A program made the position numbers and the translations under genes. 54,809 bases of DNA from Sphaerotilus sp. (GTDB taxonomy: Bacteria; Pseudomonadota; Gammaproteobacteria; Burkholderiales; Burkholderiaceae_C), in contig JAAFKB010000014.1 in NCBI GenBank assembly GCA_013299055.1, positions 1 to 54,809 on the forward strand, in the 5' to 3' direction. Shown here piece after piece: positions 1 to 7,710 of the stretch. Position 1 is the stretch's first letter; each line of letters begins with the position of its first letter. The notes under the pieces are model-generated. The model ran no database searches. It saw nothing but the letters and a program-made list of their open reading frames with translations, and was not told where the DNA came from.

Positions 1-91
1 TCGACGCCTGCGCGTGGGTCAGGAGGGGGGTATAGGCAGCCAAGGCTCCCAGCACCGCCAGGACCAGCGGGCGCTTTTCGAAATGTCTCAT
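1..91 (-). CDS. N-terminus of an exported protein, probably a TonB-dependent receptor (cut by window edge)
   Basis: Only the first 30 codons are present, starting at the ATG whose first base is 91 and running off the window. They read as a classical Sec signal peptide: a basic start (MRHFEKR), a hydrophobic stretch rich in Leu, Ala and Val, and an AxA-type cleavage site ending THAQA. The function cannot be read from this fragment. I infer an outer-membrane TonB-dependent receptor because it lies at the end of a tonB-exbB-exbD-exbD locus and carries the same 16-bp operator-like site upstream as tonB. A secreted enzyme of the same pathway is the main alternative. Confidence 0.5.
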   Translation of the reverse strand, partial: MRHFEKRPLVLAVLGALAAYTPLLTHAQAS

Positions 92-142
92 GAATGTCTC
101 CGTTCGAATGAACATGCCTGGAATGGCGGGGGCGGGTCAACA

Positions 143-158
143 GAATGTTAACGATAAC
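143..158. promoter_or_regulatory. Operator-like near-palindrome, copy 1
   Basis: The plus strand reads GAATGTTAACGATAAC, 52 bases upstream of the exported-protein start. The core GTTAACGATAAC is a palindrome around a central CG with one mismatched pair, the architecture typical of LacI-family operators. The same 16 bases occur inverted at 5801-5816 upstream of tonB. A regulator gene is not in the window. Confidence 0.55.
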
Positions 159-223
159 TTTTCAGAATGCTAGACCTCGGTCGAGGTTCTTGCATTGGTG
201 TTATCCCGAGCCAGCGGGGAGCT

Positions 224-1078
224 TCAAGCAGTCGAGAGGAAGTCTTCCAGCAACTGATTGAACTCTTCTGGCCGCTCGATCTGCGGAGCGTGTCCGCAGT
301 CCTCGAAAATCTTCACGGCGGCATGGGGAATCCGCTCCTGGAAAATCTGGGCATGGGCCACGGGCAGGAATCGATCCTGCCGGCCCCAGACAATGAGGGT
401 CTTGCACCGGATGGCCCGTGTCATGCGTTCAAGGGACTCCAGATCCGCAGACTTGAATCCCCAGAAATTGATCTGGCCCGCAAGCGTCAGACGGTGGCTG
501 CGCTGGGCCTCGGGCGGTTGCGCGTCCTCGAACTTCTGGCGAACCCGGTCCTCGCTCAGTTTTTCCGGATCGTGGAAGGCGCCTTGCCAACCTTGCCGGA
601 ATTGACTGAACGTGGGGGCAGGCAGGAATTTCCAGGCCCATGGCAGGGTACTGATGCGCATCGACAAGGGCGCCTCCCTGCCTGCACCGGCAGACGCCAC
701 CAACGTGACCGACTGAATCCGGTGTGCCGCCAGATCCGTCATCTCGATCGCCACCTTGCCGCCGAACGAATTCCCCGCGACGTGGACACGCGGGATGCGC
801 AATTCATCCATCAGCGCCAACAACTGCTGCGCCTGGCTGCGGGCCAGATAATCGAATCCGGCCGGTTTTTCGCTGGCACCGAATCCGATCAGGTCCACCG
901 CGATGACGGTCCTCGTGCGGGCCAGGAACGCGATGTTCTCGGACCATTCGAGCGAGGAACAGCCCAATCCGTGGATCAGCAAAACCGCATCGTCACCTTC
1001 TCCTGCACGGATATAGCGGATGGGAAAGCGGGTCGATCTGGACGTCTGCAGCACGGTGTCACTTCCCATGGTGTGCAT
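224..1078 (-). CDS. Alpha/beta hydrolase (MhpC-like fold)
   Basis: A 284-residue protein with an alpha/beta-hydrolase layout. The oxyanion-hole HGLG motif follows the second strand (about residues 36-39), the nucleophile elbow is GNSFGG (Ser near residue 102), an acidic residue lies in GRQDRFLP and the catalytic His is in the C-terminal DCGHAPQ. These three positions form the expected Ser-Asp-His triad. There is no signal peptide, so it should be cytoplasmic and hydrolyse an ester or a C-C bond; the substrate is unknown. The chosen ATG overlaps the preceding hydrolase gene by 20 bases; an ATG three codons further in is possible. It is the last complete gene before the putative receptor and is probably co-transcribed with the Ton genes. 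Confidence 0.8.
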   Translation of the reverse strand: MHTMGSDTVLQTSRSTRFPIRYIRAGEGDDAVLLIHGLGCSSLEWSENIAFLARTRTVIAVDLIGFGASEKPAGFDYLARSQAQQLLALMDELRIPRVHVAGNSFGGKVAIEMTDLAAHRIQSVTLVASAGAGREAPLSMRISTLPWAWKFLPAPTFSQFRQGWQGAFHDPEKLSEDRVRQKFEDAQPPEAQRSHRLTLAGQINFWGFKSADLESLERMTRAIRCKTLIVWGRQDRFLPVAHAQIFQERIPHAAVKIFEDCGHAPQIERPEEFNQLLEDFLSTA

Positions 1079-1895
1079 GGAGCCAGTTCAGGTACAAGGA
1101 CAGCCACTGATCGGAGGTCGTGCCTTGCTGGCGTGCGCCAAAACCGTGGCCACCTTGATGGAACAGGTGGAATTCCACCGCCTGCCCGGCATCCTGCCAT
1201 TTCTGCAGCAGGCCAAATCCACTGCGCGCGAACAAGGGGTCGTCGTTCGCGAGCACCAAGAACAGCGGCGGAAGGTCAGGGGCCGACCACGCGGGATCGG
1301 CCAGACTGAAATAGACCAACCCGACCGACGCAAGGTGCTGACGTGCTGCTGCGTGTGACAGCGCATCGACACCGACTTTGGCGCCGGCCGAAAAACCGAC
1401 GAAATGCAGTTTCCCTGTGGCCGGTTGCGCGTGGCCGCGAATCCAGTCGATGGCGGCCAGCACATCCTCGACCGCCGATCCGGTCTCCAGAAAGGCATCG
1501 GCCTGACCGAATCCCCTGGACATCTTTTCCGCATAGAACGACTGGCATTCCTGCAGAAAAGTCGCACAGTCGGGCTGCGTGGGCACGAGCCGGTATTTCA
1601 GGACGTAGGCCGTATACCCCTGCGCGGCCAGACTGCGCGCCACGTCAAACCCTTCATGGTCCATCGCCAGCACGAGCATGCCACCCCCAGGCGCGACGAT
1701 GACGGATTCTCCCCGGGATGCGACACCGGAAGGCGGGTAAAAAGGAATCAGGGTCGAGGTGACGACATTGCGCACGACCCGGTCCCCATTGAACGCGGTC
1801 CACTGCTCCTCGGTGGTGGCGGCAACGGTGGTCAGCAGCGGGATGTCCGCGACCGTCTCGAACGGATTGGGGATATTCTGGGCCGAAAATTCCAT
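1059..1895 (-). CDS. Alpha/beta hydrolase, acetyl-xylan-esterase/BD-FAE-like
   Basis: A 278-residue hydrolase. It has the APGGG oxyanion motif near residue 77, the nucleophile elbow GFSAG, an acid candidate in LANDDPLF and a C-terminal GGHGFG histidine. The pattern of PGGG followed by DHEG and VLKYRL is common in esterases often annotated as acetyl xylan esterase or endoxylanase-like; deacetylation or deferuloylation of a sugar substrate is therefore inferred, not proven. No signal peptide is seen. The open frame continues upstream through the 9-bp repeat, but the ATG at 1895 aligns with the normal family start and is preferred. It lies 70 bases after the repeat-protein gene. Confidence 0.75.
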   Translation of the reverse strand: MEFSAQNIPNPFETVADIPLLTTVAATTEEQWTAFNGDRVVRNVVTSTLIPFYPPSGVASRGESVIVAPGGGMLVLAMDHEGFDVARSLAAQGYTAYVLKYRLVPTQPDCATFLQECQSFYAEKMSRGFGQADAFLETGSAVEDVLAAIDWIRGHAQPATGKLHFVGFSAGAKVGVDALSHAAARQHLASVGLVYFSLADPAWSAPDLPPLFLVLANDDPLFARSGFGLLQKWQDAGQAVEFHLFHQGGHGFGARQQGTTSDQWLSLYLNWLHAHHGK

Positions 1896-1913
1896 GGGGT
1901 GTCCAGACAAAAT

Positions 1914-1958
1914 GGGCGAATCGGGCGAATCGGGCGAATCGGGCGAATCGGGCAAATA
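1914..1958. repeat. 9-bp tandem repeat, four perfect copies plus one decayed
   Basis: The unit gggcgaatc is repeated perfectly at 1914-1922, 1923-1931, 1932-1940 and 1941-1949, with a degenerate fifth copy to 1958. It sits between the stop of the repeat-protein gene (1966) and the start of the esterase (1895). If the esterase frame were read through, it would encode Pro-Asp-Ser triplets. As a short tandem array it can change copy number by slippage. Confidence 0.85.
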
Positions 1959-1965
1959 CGGCAGG

Positions 1966-3165
1966 TCAGGGAACCAAGGTCCACAGGGCACCGAGTTCTC
2001 TGGCGGTCGCGCTCGACTGGATGGCCGCGAGTTGCGCCCTGGCCTCGTTGCGCTGCGCCGACAGTTCCAGCGCCACGGCCCAATGCAGGCGCAATTCGTC
2101 CGCGCGGCGCAGATCGGGCGTTTGCAGTGCCGCCCGGTACAGCTTGGCCGCTTCTGGGTAATCGGCCTTGGAGAACAGGATCTCCGCCAACTCGGCCTGC
2201 TGCTGGGCGGAGCTGGCTTTTTTCTCCAGCGCCTGCAGCAAGGGAGCGTCCTCGGCAATCTTGCGCTGCACCGTGCGCCGCAGTTTGTCCAGATTCGCCG
2301 CATCGGCTGCGGCGCTGAATGCCTTGGCCTGCACGCCCGCGTCCAATGCACGCTGGGCTTCGAGGGGATAACCCGCCTTGAGCGCCAGTTGTGCGTAATA
2401 CAGGTGGTCGTTCGCGTCGGTCCATGTCTGCCGGTGGGCCATGAGCCGGGCCAGATCCAGCTCATACCGGGCATCGAATTGCGGCAGGTTCTTCACCTGT
2501 GCCAGCAAGGTGCCCCAGTAATCCGCGTTGGTCGGCGCACTGCGCACCAGGCGCTTGAGGGCGTCGTAATAACCCGCTTCGTTCTTGACCGAGCGTTGTG
2601 CGATGGCCAGCACACGCGCTTCCGGCTCCGACAGGAGGGCGTCCTTGTCGCTTTGCAGCAGCGGATTCAGATACTCGATGACGTCCGCGTGCCGGTTTTG
2701 TGCGGACAGGGCCTGCAGATAAATCGCACGCGTGCCGGCCTTGGTGCCCCCCTGGTCGAGGTATTGCCGAGCCGCCTTGGCCAGACCCGCCATGTCGCCC
2801 TGCAGGCGCAGCAGGCTGATCAGCGTCTCCTGGAACGCCAGCCGGTCGCCGGCAGGCAAGGACGTTTCTGCGGACAGGAAGGTCAGCGCCTCCAGTGCGG
2901 TGCCCTGCTCCTTTGCGTTGAGGGCGGCGGTGGCGACGATGCGCTCGACCGTGACCTTTTCGGCAGCGGTGAGGCTGGGCACGGAGCGGGCGGAGAGGGC
3001 GTGGGTGAGCGCAGCGGCTGCGTTGCCCGCCTTGAGCTGCTCCTGGGCGGCCTGCAAGGGCTTGACCACCTCGGCCCGCAGCGTGGCCTGGGCCTGGGCA
3101 GGAGCGGCGGTCCACAGGAATGCCGACACCAGAATGGCGTGGAGGAGCGGGCGGCCGAACGTCAT
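1966..3165 (-). CDS. Exported helical-repeat (TPR-like) protein of the Ton locus
   Basis: A 399-residue protein with a cleavable signal peptide (hydrophobic stretch, then AAPAQAQA near residue 26). The remainder is almost wholly alpha-helical in character, with repeated Ala/Leu-rich segments such as QAALQTPDLRRADELRLHWA that resemble tetratricopeptide repeats. No catalytic motif is visible. It probably acts as a periplasmic scaffold or Ton-accessory protein. In Xanthomonas-type loci, proteins of this sort occur next to tonB-exbB-exbD-exbD2, which supports an accessory role but not a definite one. It starts 48 bases downstream of exbD2 and shares its direction. Confidence 0.65.
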   Translation of the reverse strand: MTFGRPLLHAILVSAFLWTAAPAQAQATLRAEVVKPLQAAQEQLKAGNAAAALTHALSARSVPSLTAAEKVTVERIVATAALNAKEQGTALEALTFLSAETSLPAGDRLAFQETLISLLRLQGDMAGLAKAARQYLDQGGTKAGTRAIYLQALSAQNRHADVIEYLNPLLQSDKDALLSEPEARVLAIAQRSVKNEAGYYDALKRLVRSAPTNADYWGTLLAQVKNLPQFDARYELDLARLMAHRQTWTDANDHLYYAQLALKAGYPLEAQRALDAGVQAKAFSAAADAANLDKLRRTVQRKIAEDAPLLQALEKKASSAQQQAELAEILFSKADYPEAAKLYRAALQTPDLRRADELRLHWAVALELSAQRNEARAQLAAIQSSATARELGALWTLVP

Positions 3166-3213
3166 GCGGTTTCCGTCAGGTTCAAGGTCAGGGTCGTGGT
3201 TTCAGCGGCCGGA

Positions 3214-3642
3214 TCAATTCGCAAACTGTTCGGTTCCGACGATGCCGAGCTTGTTCAGGCCATTGCGCTGCGCGGCGGCGAGCACGGTGGCCACCGCTTC
3301 ATACTTGGCCTTGCCTTTGGATCGGATGTGAATTTCCGGCTGCGGCTGCATCCGCGCGGATTCCGTGAGCTTGAGTTCCAAGGCGGCACGGTCAGCCAAC
3401 TGCTCGCCATTCCAGGAAATGGCGCTGGTCTCGTCCACATCGACGCGCATGACGACCGGCTCGACCGTCTTCGGGGCGTTGGTGGGCAAGGGAATGTCGA
3501 GGTTGACGGCGTGCAGTTGCACGGGAATCGTGATGATCAGCATGATGAGCAGCACGAGCATGACGTCGATGAGCGGCGTCGTGTTCATGTCCACCATCAC
3601 TTCCAGTTCGCCATCACCTTGGCTGCCTAAATTCATGGCCAT
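3214..3642 (-). CDS. exbD: ExbD-family biopolymer transport protein (second copy)
   Basis: A 142-residue protein with the ExbD layout: a short cytoplasmic N-terminus, the MNTTPLIDVMLVLLI segment carrying the conserved membrane Asp that takes part in proton flow, and a periplasmic domain ending in a ...KLGIVGTEQ strand. It is a clear paralogue of the gene directly upstream and 10 bases apart from it. Two exbD genes after one exbB are known from Xanthomonas and relatives, where the second copy is needed only for some substrates. Here it probably forms a heteromeric proton channel with ExbB. Confidence 0.9.
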   Translation of the reverse strand: MAMNLGSQGDGELEVMVDMNTTPLIDVMLVLLIMLIITIPVQLHAVNLDIPLPTNAPKTVEPVVMRVDVDETSAISWNGEQLADRAALELKLTESARMQPQPEIHIRSKGKAKYEAVATVLAAAQRNGLNKLGIVGTEQFAN

Positions 3643-3652
3643 TTTCTTGCCT

Positions 3653-4063
3653 TCAGTTCGGTTCAGTGATGAAACTGACTTTCACGATGCCCGTGCGCTG
3701 GATGGAATACATCACGCGCCCGACCGATTCGAAATCAGTCTGGGCATCCCCCCGGATCTGCACTTCCGGCTGCGGCTTCATCGCGGCGAATCGTTTCATC
3801 CGGTCCTGCAGATCGTTGCCGTTCTTCACCGGGGTGTCGTAAAGAAAGATGTTGCCCTGACCATCGACGGACACGATCACGTTTTCCGGTTTGGTTTCCC
3901 GGATCACGTTGCTTTCCTTGGGCAGATTCACCTTCACCGAAGTCGTCACGACCGGGATGGTGATCAGGAAAATGATCAGCAGCACCAGCATGACATCCAC
4001 CAGCGGTGTCGTGTTGATCGTGCTGATGGTCTCGTCGTCGGTTTGACCGATATTCATGGCCAT
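3653..4063 (-). CDS. exbD: ExbD biopolymer transport protein
   Basis: A 136-residue inner-membrane protein with one transmembrane helix. The INTTPLVDVMLVLLI block contains the membrane Asp essential for proton-motive coupling, followed by a periplasmic domain including PQPEVQIRGDA. It works with ExbB to energise TonB. It lies between exbB and the second exbD in one transcription unit. The length matches the family. Confidence 0.93.
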   Translation of the reverse strand: MAMNIGQTDDETISTINTTPLVDVMLVLLIIFLITIPVVTTSVKVNLPKESNVIRETKPENVIVSVDGQGNIFLYDTPVKNGNDLQDRMKRFAAMKPQPEVQIRGDAQTDFESVGRVMYSIQRTGIVKVSFITEPN

Positions 4064-4130
4064 CTTGTGTTTCCTCGAAGGCGGTCAAGGCCGGATACTG
4101 CACAGGAGCAGCCTCCGGCCGATTGGGGGC

Positions 4131-4928
4131 TTATTTCTTGGCCTGGCCCAGCAGGACGGCATGCAGGTCGGAGCCAAAGGCATTGACCTCTTCCATCACG
4201 GCCTTGTTGCGCCGCACCAGCCAGTTATAGCCCAGCACCGCCGGCACGGCGACCGCCAGACCGATGGCGGTCATGATCAGCGCCTCACCGACCGGACCGG
4301 CCACCTTGTCGATCGACGCCTGGCCCGACATGCCGATTTTCACCAGCGCATGGTAGATACCCCACACCGTGCCGAACAGGCCGACAAACGGCGCGGTCGA
4401 ACCCACGGTGGCCAGCACCGCCAGACCATCCTGCATGCGGCTCTGCACATTGCCGATCGCACGCTGCAGGCTCATGGTCACCCACTCGTTGAAATCCACC
4501 GCGCCCAGCAGACCGGTGTGCTTGGACGCGCCTTCCAGACCCTTTTCGGCGATATAGCGAAAGGCACTGCCAGCGGCCAGGGTGTCTTTGCCAAGCTCGA
4601 CCGTGGACGCCGTCCAGAATGTCTTCTTGGCGGCGGCGGCCTGCTTGTTGAGCTTGGCCTGCTCCGCAAGCTTCGTGATGATCACGTACCACGATCCCAT
4701 GCTCATGAGCACGAGGATCAGCAAGGTACCCTTGGCGACAAAATCGCCTTGCGCCCACAGGGCACTCAGGCCGTACGGGTTTTCTTCGACCGCCGTCGTG
4801 GCCACGGCCGCCGAGGCTGCCGCCACTGCCGAGGCCGCTTCACTGGCCTGGGCCACCCAATGCATGGCACCGAGCAGCGAGAAGGTCAGCCATTTGCTGG
4901 CGGTGGATGCCATGTTCTTGGTCTTCAT
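4131..4928 (-). CDS. exbB: ExbB/MotA/TolQ-family proton channel
   Basis: A 265-residue inner-membrane protein with an Ala-rich N-terminal extension (residues 20-45), a first transmembrane helix (GTLLILVLMSMGSWYVII) and two C-terminal helices with APFVGLFGTVWGI and GEALIMTAIGLAVAVPAV, the conserved TolQ/ExbB core. It forms the pentameric proton channel around an ExbD dimer. I chose the ATG at 4928 because a GGAG ribosome site lies eight bases upstream; a longer start at 4964 has none. It is preceded by tonB and followed by two exbD genes. Confidence 0.93.
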   Translation of the reverse strand: MKTKNMASTASKWLTFSLLGAMHWVAQASEAASAVAAASAAVATTAVEENPYGLSALWAQGDFVAKGTLLILVLMSMGSWYVIITKLAEQAKLNKQAAAAKKTFWTASTVELGKDTLAAGSAFRYIAEKGLEGASKHTGLLGAVDFNEWVTMSLQRAIGNVQSRMQDGLAVLATVGSTAPFVGLFGTVWGIYHALVKIGMSGQASIDKVAGPVGEALIMTAIGLAVAVPAVLGYNWLVRRNKAVMEEVNAFGSDLHAVLLGQAKK

Positions 4929-5034
4929 GGTGTGATTCTCCGTTCGTGATGGTCCGAAATGCATCGGAAATGGTTCACTGGTTCAGTTAGGTGAATGGGA
5001 CAAGACTGGATCGAGCGTCATCGACGCATTCCAC

Positions 5035-5727
5035 TCATTCCAGACGCCACGTGTATTTCAGGCTGGCCCAGCCTTGTTCGGGTTTTCCGTCCACCGTGGC
5101 AGGCTTGAACGTGCAGCGGGACAAACCCGTTCGCGCCGCTTCGTCGAGCCGCTTGAATCCGGAACTCTTCTCGACTTCTGCCTGAACGACTCGGCCATCG
5201 GCACCCACCAGGAACCGCAGGCTCACGGTGCCCTCTTCTTCGAGGCGACGCGAGGAACTCGGATATTCGGGCTTCTCGCATCCAGACGCATTGGCCACGG
5301 CCGGGGTGCGCACCGGCTCCGGCGCAGGTGGAGGCGGCGGTGGCGGTGGCGCAGGCGGCGGCGGAGCAGGCGGTGGCGGAGGGGCTTCCACTTTCGGCGG
5401 CGCGCTGGTGACCGCCGCAATTGCATTGGCTGCAGCGGACTGCGTCACCGGGACATCGACAGGGGGCACATAAGCCGGCGGCGGGGGCGGTGGTGGCGGG
5501 GGCGCATTCTTCGGCGGGGGCGGTGGCGGTGGGGGCGGCGGCACGGGAATATCAGGCTTGGCCTCTTCCAGCATGACCGCCTCGACCGGACCCTTGATCT
5601 TCTTGACAAAGGCCCGGGCCAATCCCGAGTTAATGGCCCACAGCAGTGCCAGGTGCAATACCACCACCAGTCCAAGGCCGACGAGGTGCTTGGTCGGCTT
5701 GCGTTGCCGGCTGGCGTAGTCTTCCAT
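5035..5727 (-). CDS. tonB: TonB energy-transducing protein
   Basis: A 230-residue protein with the full TonB plan. One N-terminal membrane helix (about residues 14-35, LVGLGLVVVLHLALLWAIN) carries the His used in coupling to ExbB/ExbD. A long periplasmic Pro-rich spacer (about residues 60-140) contains several runs of 6 to 10 prolines. The C-terminal TonB domain holds YPSSSRRLEEEGTVSLRF and a final TWRLE. It transmits proton-motive force to outer-membrane receptors. It heads the transcription unit; the 270-base gap upstream (5728-5997) holds the operator-like site and is otherwise empty. Confidence 0.95.
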   Translation of the reverse strand: MEDYASRQRKPTKHLVGLGLVVVLHLALLWAINSGLARAFVKKIKGPVEAVMLEEAKPDIPVPPPPPPPPPPKNAPPPPPPPPPAYVPPVDVPVTQSAAANAIAAVTSAPPKVEAPPPPPAPPPPAPPPPPPPPAPEPVRTPAVANASGCEKPEYPSSSRRLEEEGTVSLRFLVGADGRVVQAEVEKSSGFKRLDEAARTGLSRCTFKPATVDGKPEQGWASLKYTWRLE

Positions 5728-5800
5728 ACGAACTTTCAGTGCTCAGACAATGAATTGCAGCAAACGCGGCAGCGCATGCCACGTTGTAAGGTTGTGATGT

Positions 5801-5816
5801 GTTATCGTTAACATTC
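5801..5816. promoter_or_regulatory. Operator-like near-palindrome, copy 2
   Basis: The plus strand reads GTTATCGTTAACATTC, the exact reverse complement of 143-158. It lies 74 bases upstream of the tonB start. Identity stops sharply on both sides, so the 16 bases behave as a discrete site. I see no convincing -35/-10 pair to place it relative to the promoter. Confidence 0.55.
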
Positions 5817-5997
5817 GCATGTTATGCAGTTTTCATCTGGTCGAAATTAGTGAAAACCCTAGATCTGCGACAGATTCAGGTGTCGCCAGCCTTGCGGCTG
5901 GACTGCGGCGCAGAAAATAACGGGAACGGAATATTCCCCGAGTTTCAACGGTCGGCCGCTGTCAGGGCGCTGGCGAATATCGACGAGGGGCGCGGTA

Positions 5998-6774
5998 TCA
6001 GTGGATGTGCGTGCCGCCGTTGACATCCAGGGTCGCCCCCGTGACGAATCCGGAAAGGTCCGAGGCCAGGAACAGGCACGCGCCCGCAGCCTCCCGGGTG
6101 GTGCCGGTGCGCTTCAGGGGAATGGCGTCAACGATGCCTTGCAACCGTTCAGTGGTCAGCCCGTCGAGCATCGGCGTGTCGATCATGGCCGGGCAGATCG
6201 CGTTGGCGCGGATGCCCAGCGGCCCGAACTCGCGGGCGATGCTGCGGGTCAGGCTGAGCATGCCGCCCTTGGACGCTGCGTAGTGCGGGCCGCCGACCAG
6301 GCCGCCCCCGCGCTGCGCGGCGAGCGAGGCCACGTTGACGATGGTGCCCGAGCGGCGTTCGCGGAACACCCGCAGCGCGCTCTGGCACAGGAAGAACGCA
6401 CCTTTGAGGTTGATGTCGAGCATGCGGTCGAGGTCGGCGGCGGAGATGTCGAGCAGCGGCTGCGACTGGACGATGCCGGCGGAATTGACGAGACAGTCCA
6501 GCGTGCCGTGGCGCTCGACCACCTGACGCACAGCCTGTTCGCAGTCGTCCGCACGGCTGATGTCGCAGCGCAGGCCCTGCACCGACACCGGGCGCTGCAG
6601 CCGGGTTTCGAGGCTGACCTGGAAGTCATGGGCCACCTGCTCGGTCATGAACAGGTCGAGCAGCACCACCTTGGCACCCTGTTCGGCGAACAGCTCCGCC
6701 GTGGCGTAGCCGATGCTGCGGGGTGACGCCGCACCGGCGATCAGGCAGACCTTGTCCTTGAGCAGCATGGGCAT
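5998..6774 (-). CDS. Short-chain dehydrogenase/reductase
   Basis: A 258-residue classical SDR. The N-terminal nucleotide-binding loop is GAASPRSIG (near residues 14-22), the structural VNSAG motif is near residue 92, and the active site is YAASK with an upstream Ser. It oxidises or reduces an alcohol/ketone with NAD(P). The substrate is unknown; the gene ends a minus-strand catabolic unit with a TRAP transporter and an epimerase-like SDR. The start could be the ATG at 6774 or at 6768; a GAAAGAG ribosome site is better spaced for the second. Confidence 0.85.
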   Translation of the reverse strand: MPMLLKDKVCLIAGAASPRSIGYATAELFAEQGAKVVLLDLFMTEQVAHDFQVSLETRLQRPVSVQGLRCDISRADDCEQAVRQVVERHGTLDCLVNSAGIVQSQPLLDISAADLDRMLDINLKGAFFLCQSALRVFRERRSGTIVNVASLAAQRGGGLVGGPHYAASKGGMLSLTRSIAREFGPLGIRANAICPAMIDTPMLDGLTTERLQGIVDAIPLKRTGTTREAAGACLFLASDLSGFVTGATLDVNGGTHIH

Positions 6775-6779
6775 CTCTT

Positions 6780-7697
6780 TCAGGGTTCAGAAACATCAGG
6801 AGCCGGCATCTCGCCGAGCACCCAGTCGGTCACGGAGGCGTGGCGCGGTGTCCAGCCCAGCTCGCGGCGCGCCCGCACAGCCCGGACCCGGCTGTTGCTG
6901 CCCAGCGAAAAATACGCGCGTGGCACACCCCACCGCTCGGCGGCCACGACCGGGTCCAGCGAGACCACGCCGGGCAACCCGAGCCGCGTGGCGATGGCCG
7001 CTCCCAGGTCGCCGAAGGACGCTTCGCCGTTCTCCGCGAAATAGAAGGCACCGGGTGGCGCCTGGTCGAGCACGCGCAGGTACAGCGCCACGAGGTCGTC
7101 GAGATGCACGTTCGACCACACGTTCAGTCCTTGGCCGACGACCTGAACCCGGCCCTGTGCGCGGGCATTGGCGACGAGGAACGGAATCTGCACGCTGTCC
7201 CGCTTGAGTCCGTGGCCGACGCCGTAGACGAGGCTGGGGCAGAGGACTGCGCTGCGCACGCCCTGCGTTGCCGCCGCGAGCACGCACAGGTCGATGTCGC
7301 GCCGGGCCTGCTTGCGCGGGTCCACGGCGAGCGGGGTGTCCTCGTCGAAGACGGGGCCGGATGGTGCCTGACCACGCGCATCGTCGCCGACCACGCTGGC
7401 GCCGCTGGTGTGGATCAGCGGCTTGGACGACCCGACCAGCCCGGCGATGAGCGCGTGGACACTCGGTGCGTGGTCGGCGCTGGCGGTGTGGACCACGCCG
7501 TCGGCGCACTGTGCCTCGCGGGTCAGCAGGGCGGTGTCGTCCAGATCGCCCCGCACAGGCTCGATGCCTTGTGCAGCCAGGAACGCCGCCCCTTCGGCAC
7601 TGCGCACGAGGCCGCGCACGCGGTGGCCGCAGGCGAGCAGTTGCAGGGCGACCGAGCCGCCGATGTAGCCAGTGGCACCAGTGAGGAACAGCAGCAT
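6780..7697 (-). CDS. NAD-dependent epimerase/dehydratase (extended SDR)
   Basis: A 305-residue extended SDR. It begins LLFLTGATGYIGG, the Rossmann GxxGxxG motif, with a typical downstream IHTSGASVVGDD strand. The usual YxxxK dyad is replaced by a less canonical VYGVGHGLKRD region, so the catalytic type is unclear. The Tyr of the dyad may be absent, which would fit atypical SDRs that act as isomerases or sensors. I prefer the ATG at 7697 over a GTG at 7706 because the GAGG ribosome site is too close to the latter. It begins 13 bases after the TRAP gene. Confidence 0.75.
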   Translation of the reverse strand: MLLFLTGATGYIGGSVALQLLACGHRVRGLVRSAEGAAFLAAQGIEPVRGDLDDTALLTREAQCADGVVHTASADHAPSVHALIAGLVGSSKPLIHTSGASVVGDDARGQAPSGPVFDEDTPLAVDPRKQARRDIDLCVLAAATQGVRSAVLCPSLVYGVGHGLKRDSVQIPFLVANARAQGRVQVVGQGLNVWSNVHLDDLVALYLRVLDQAPPGAFYFAENGEASFGDLGAAIATRLGLPGVVSLDPVVAAERWGVPRAYFSLGSNSRVRAVRARRELGWTPRHASVTDWVLGEMPAPDVSEP

Positions 7698-7710
7698 GGT
7701 GGGCACGGCC

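Noticed and set aside
174..187. Short hairpin ACCTCG-GT-CGAGGT as a terminator after the hydrolase
   Set aside because: The loop is too small and no run of T follows on the transcribed side.
1914..1958. Possible CRISPR array
   Set aside because: The units are only 9 bases and directly adjacent, with no spacers and no cas genes in the window.
1059..2474. Long version of the esterase frame extending through the 9-bp repeat into the repeat-protein gene
   Set aside because: The upstream part translates to Arg/Pro/Cys-rich nonsense and overlaps a real gene in another frame; the ATG at 1895 gives the normal family length.
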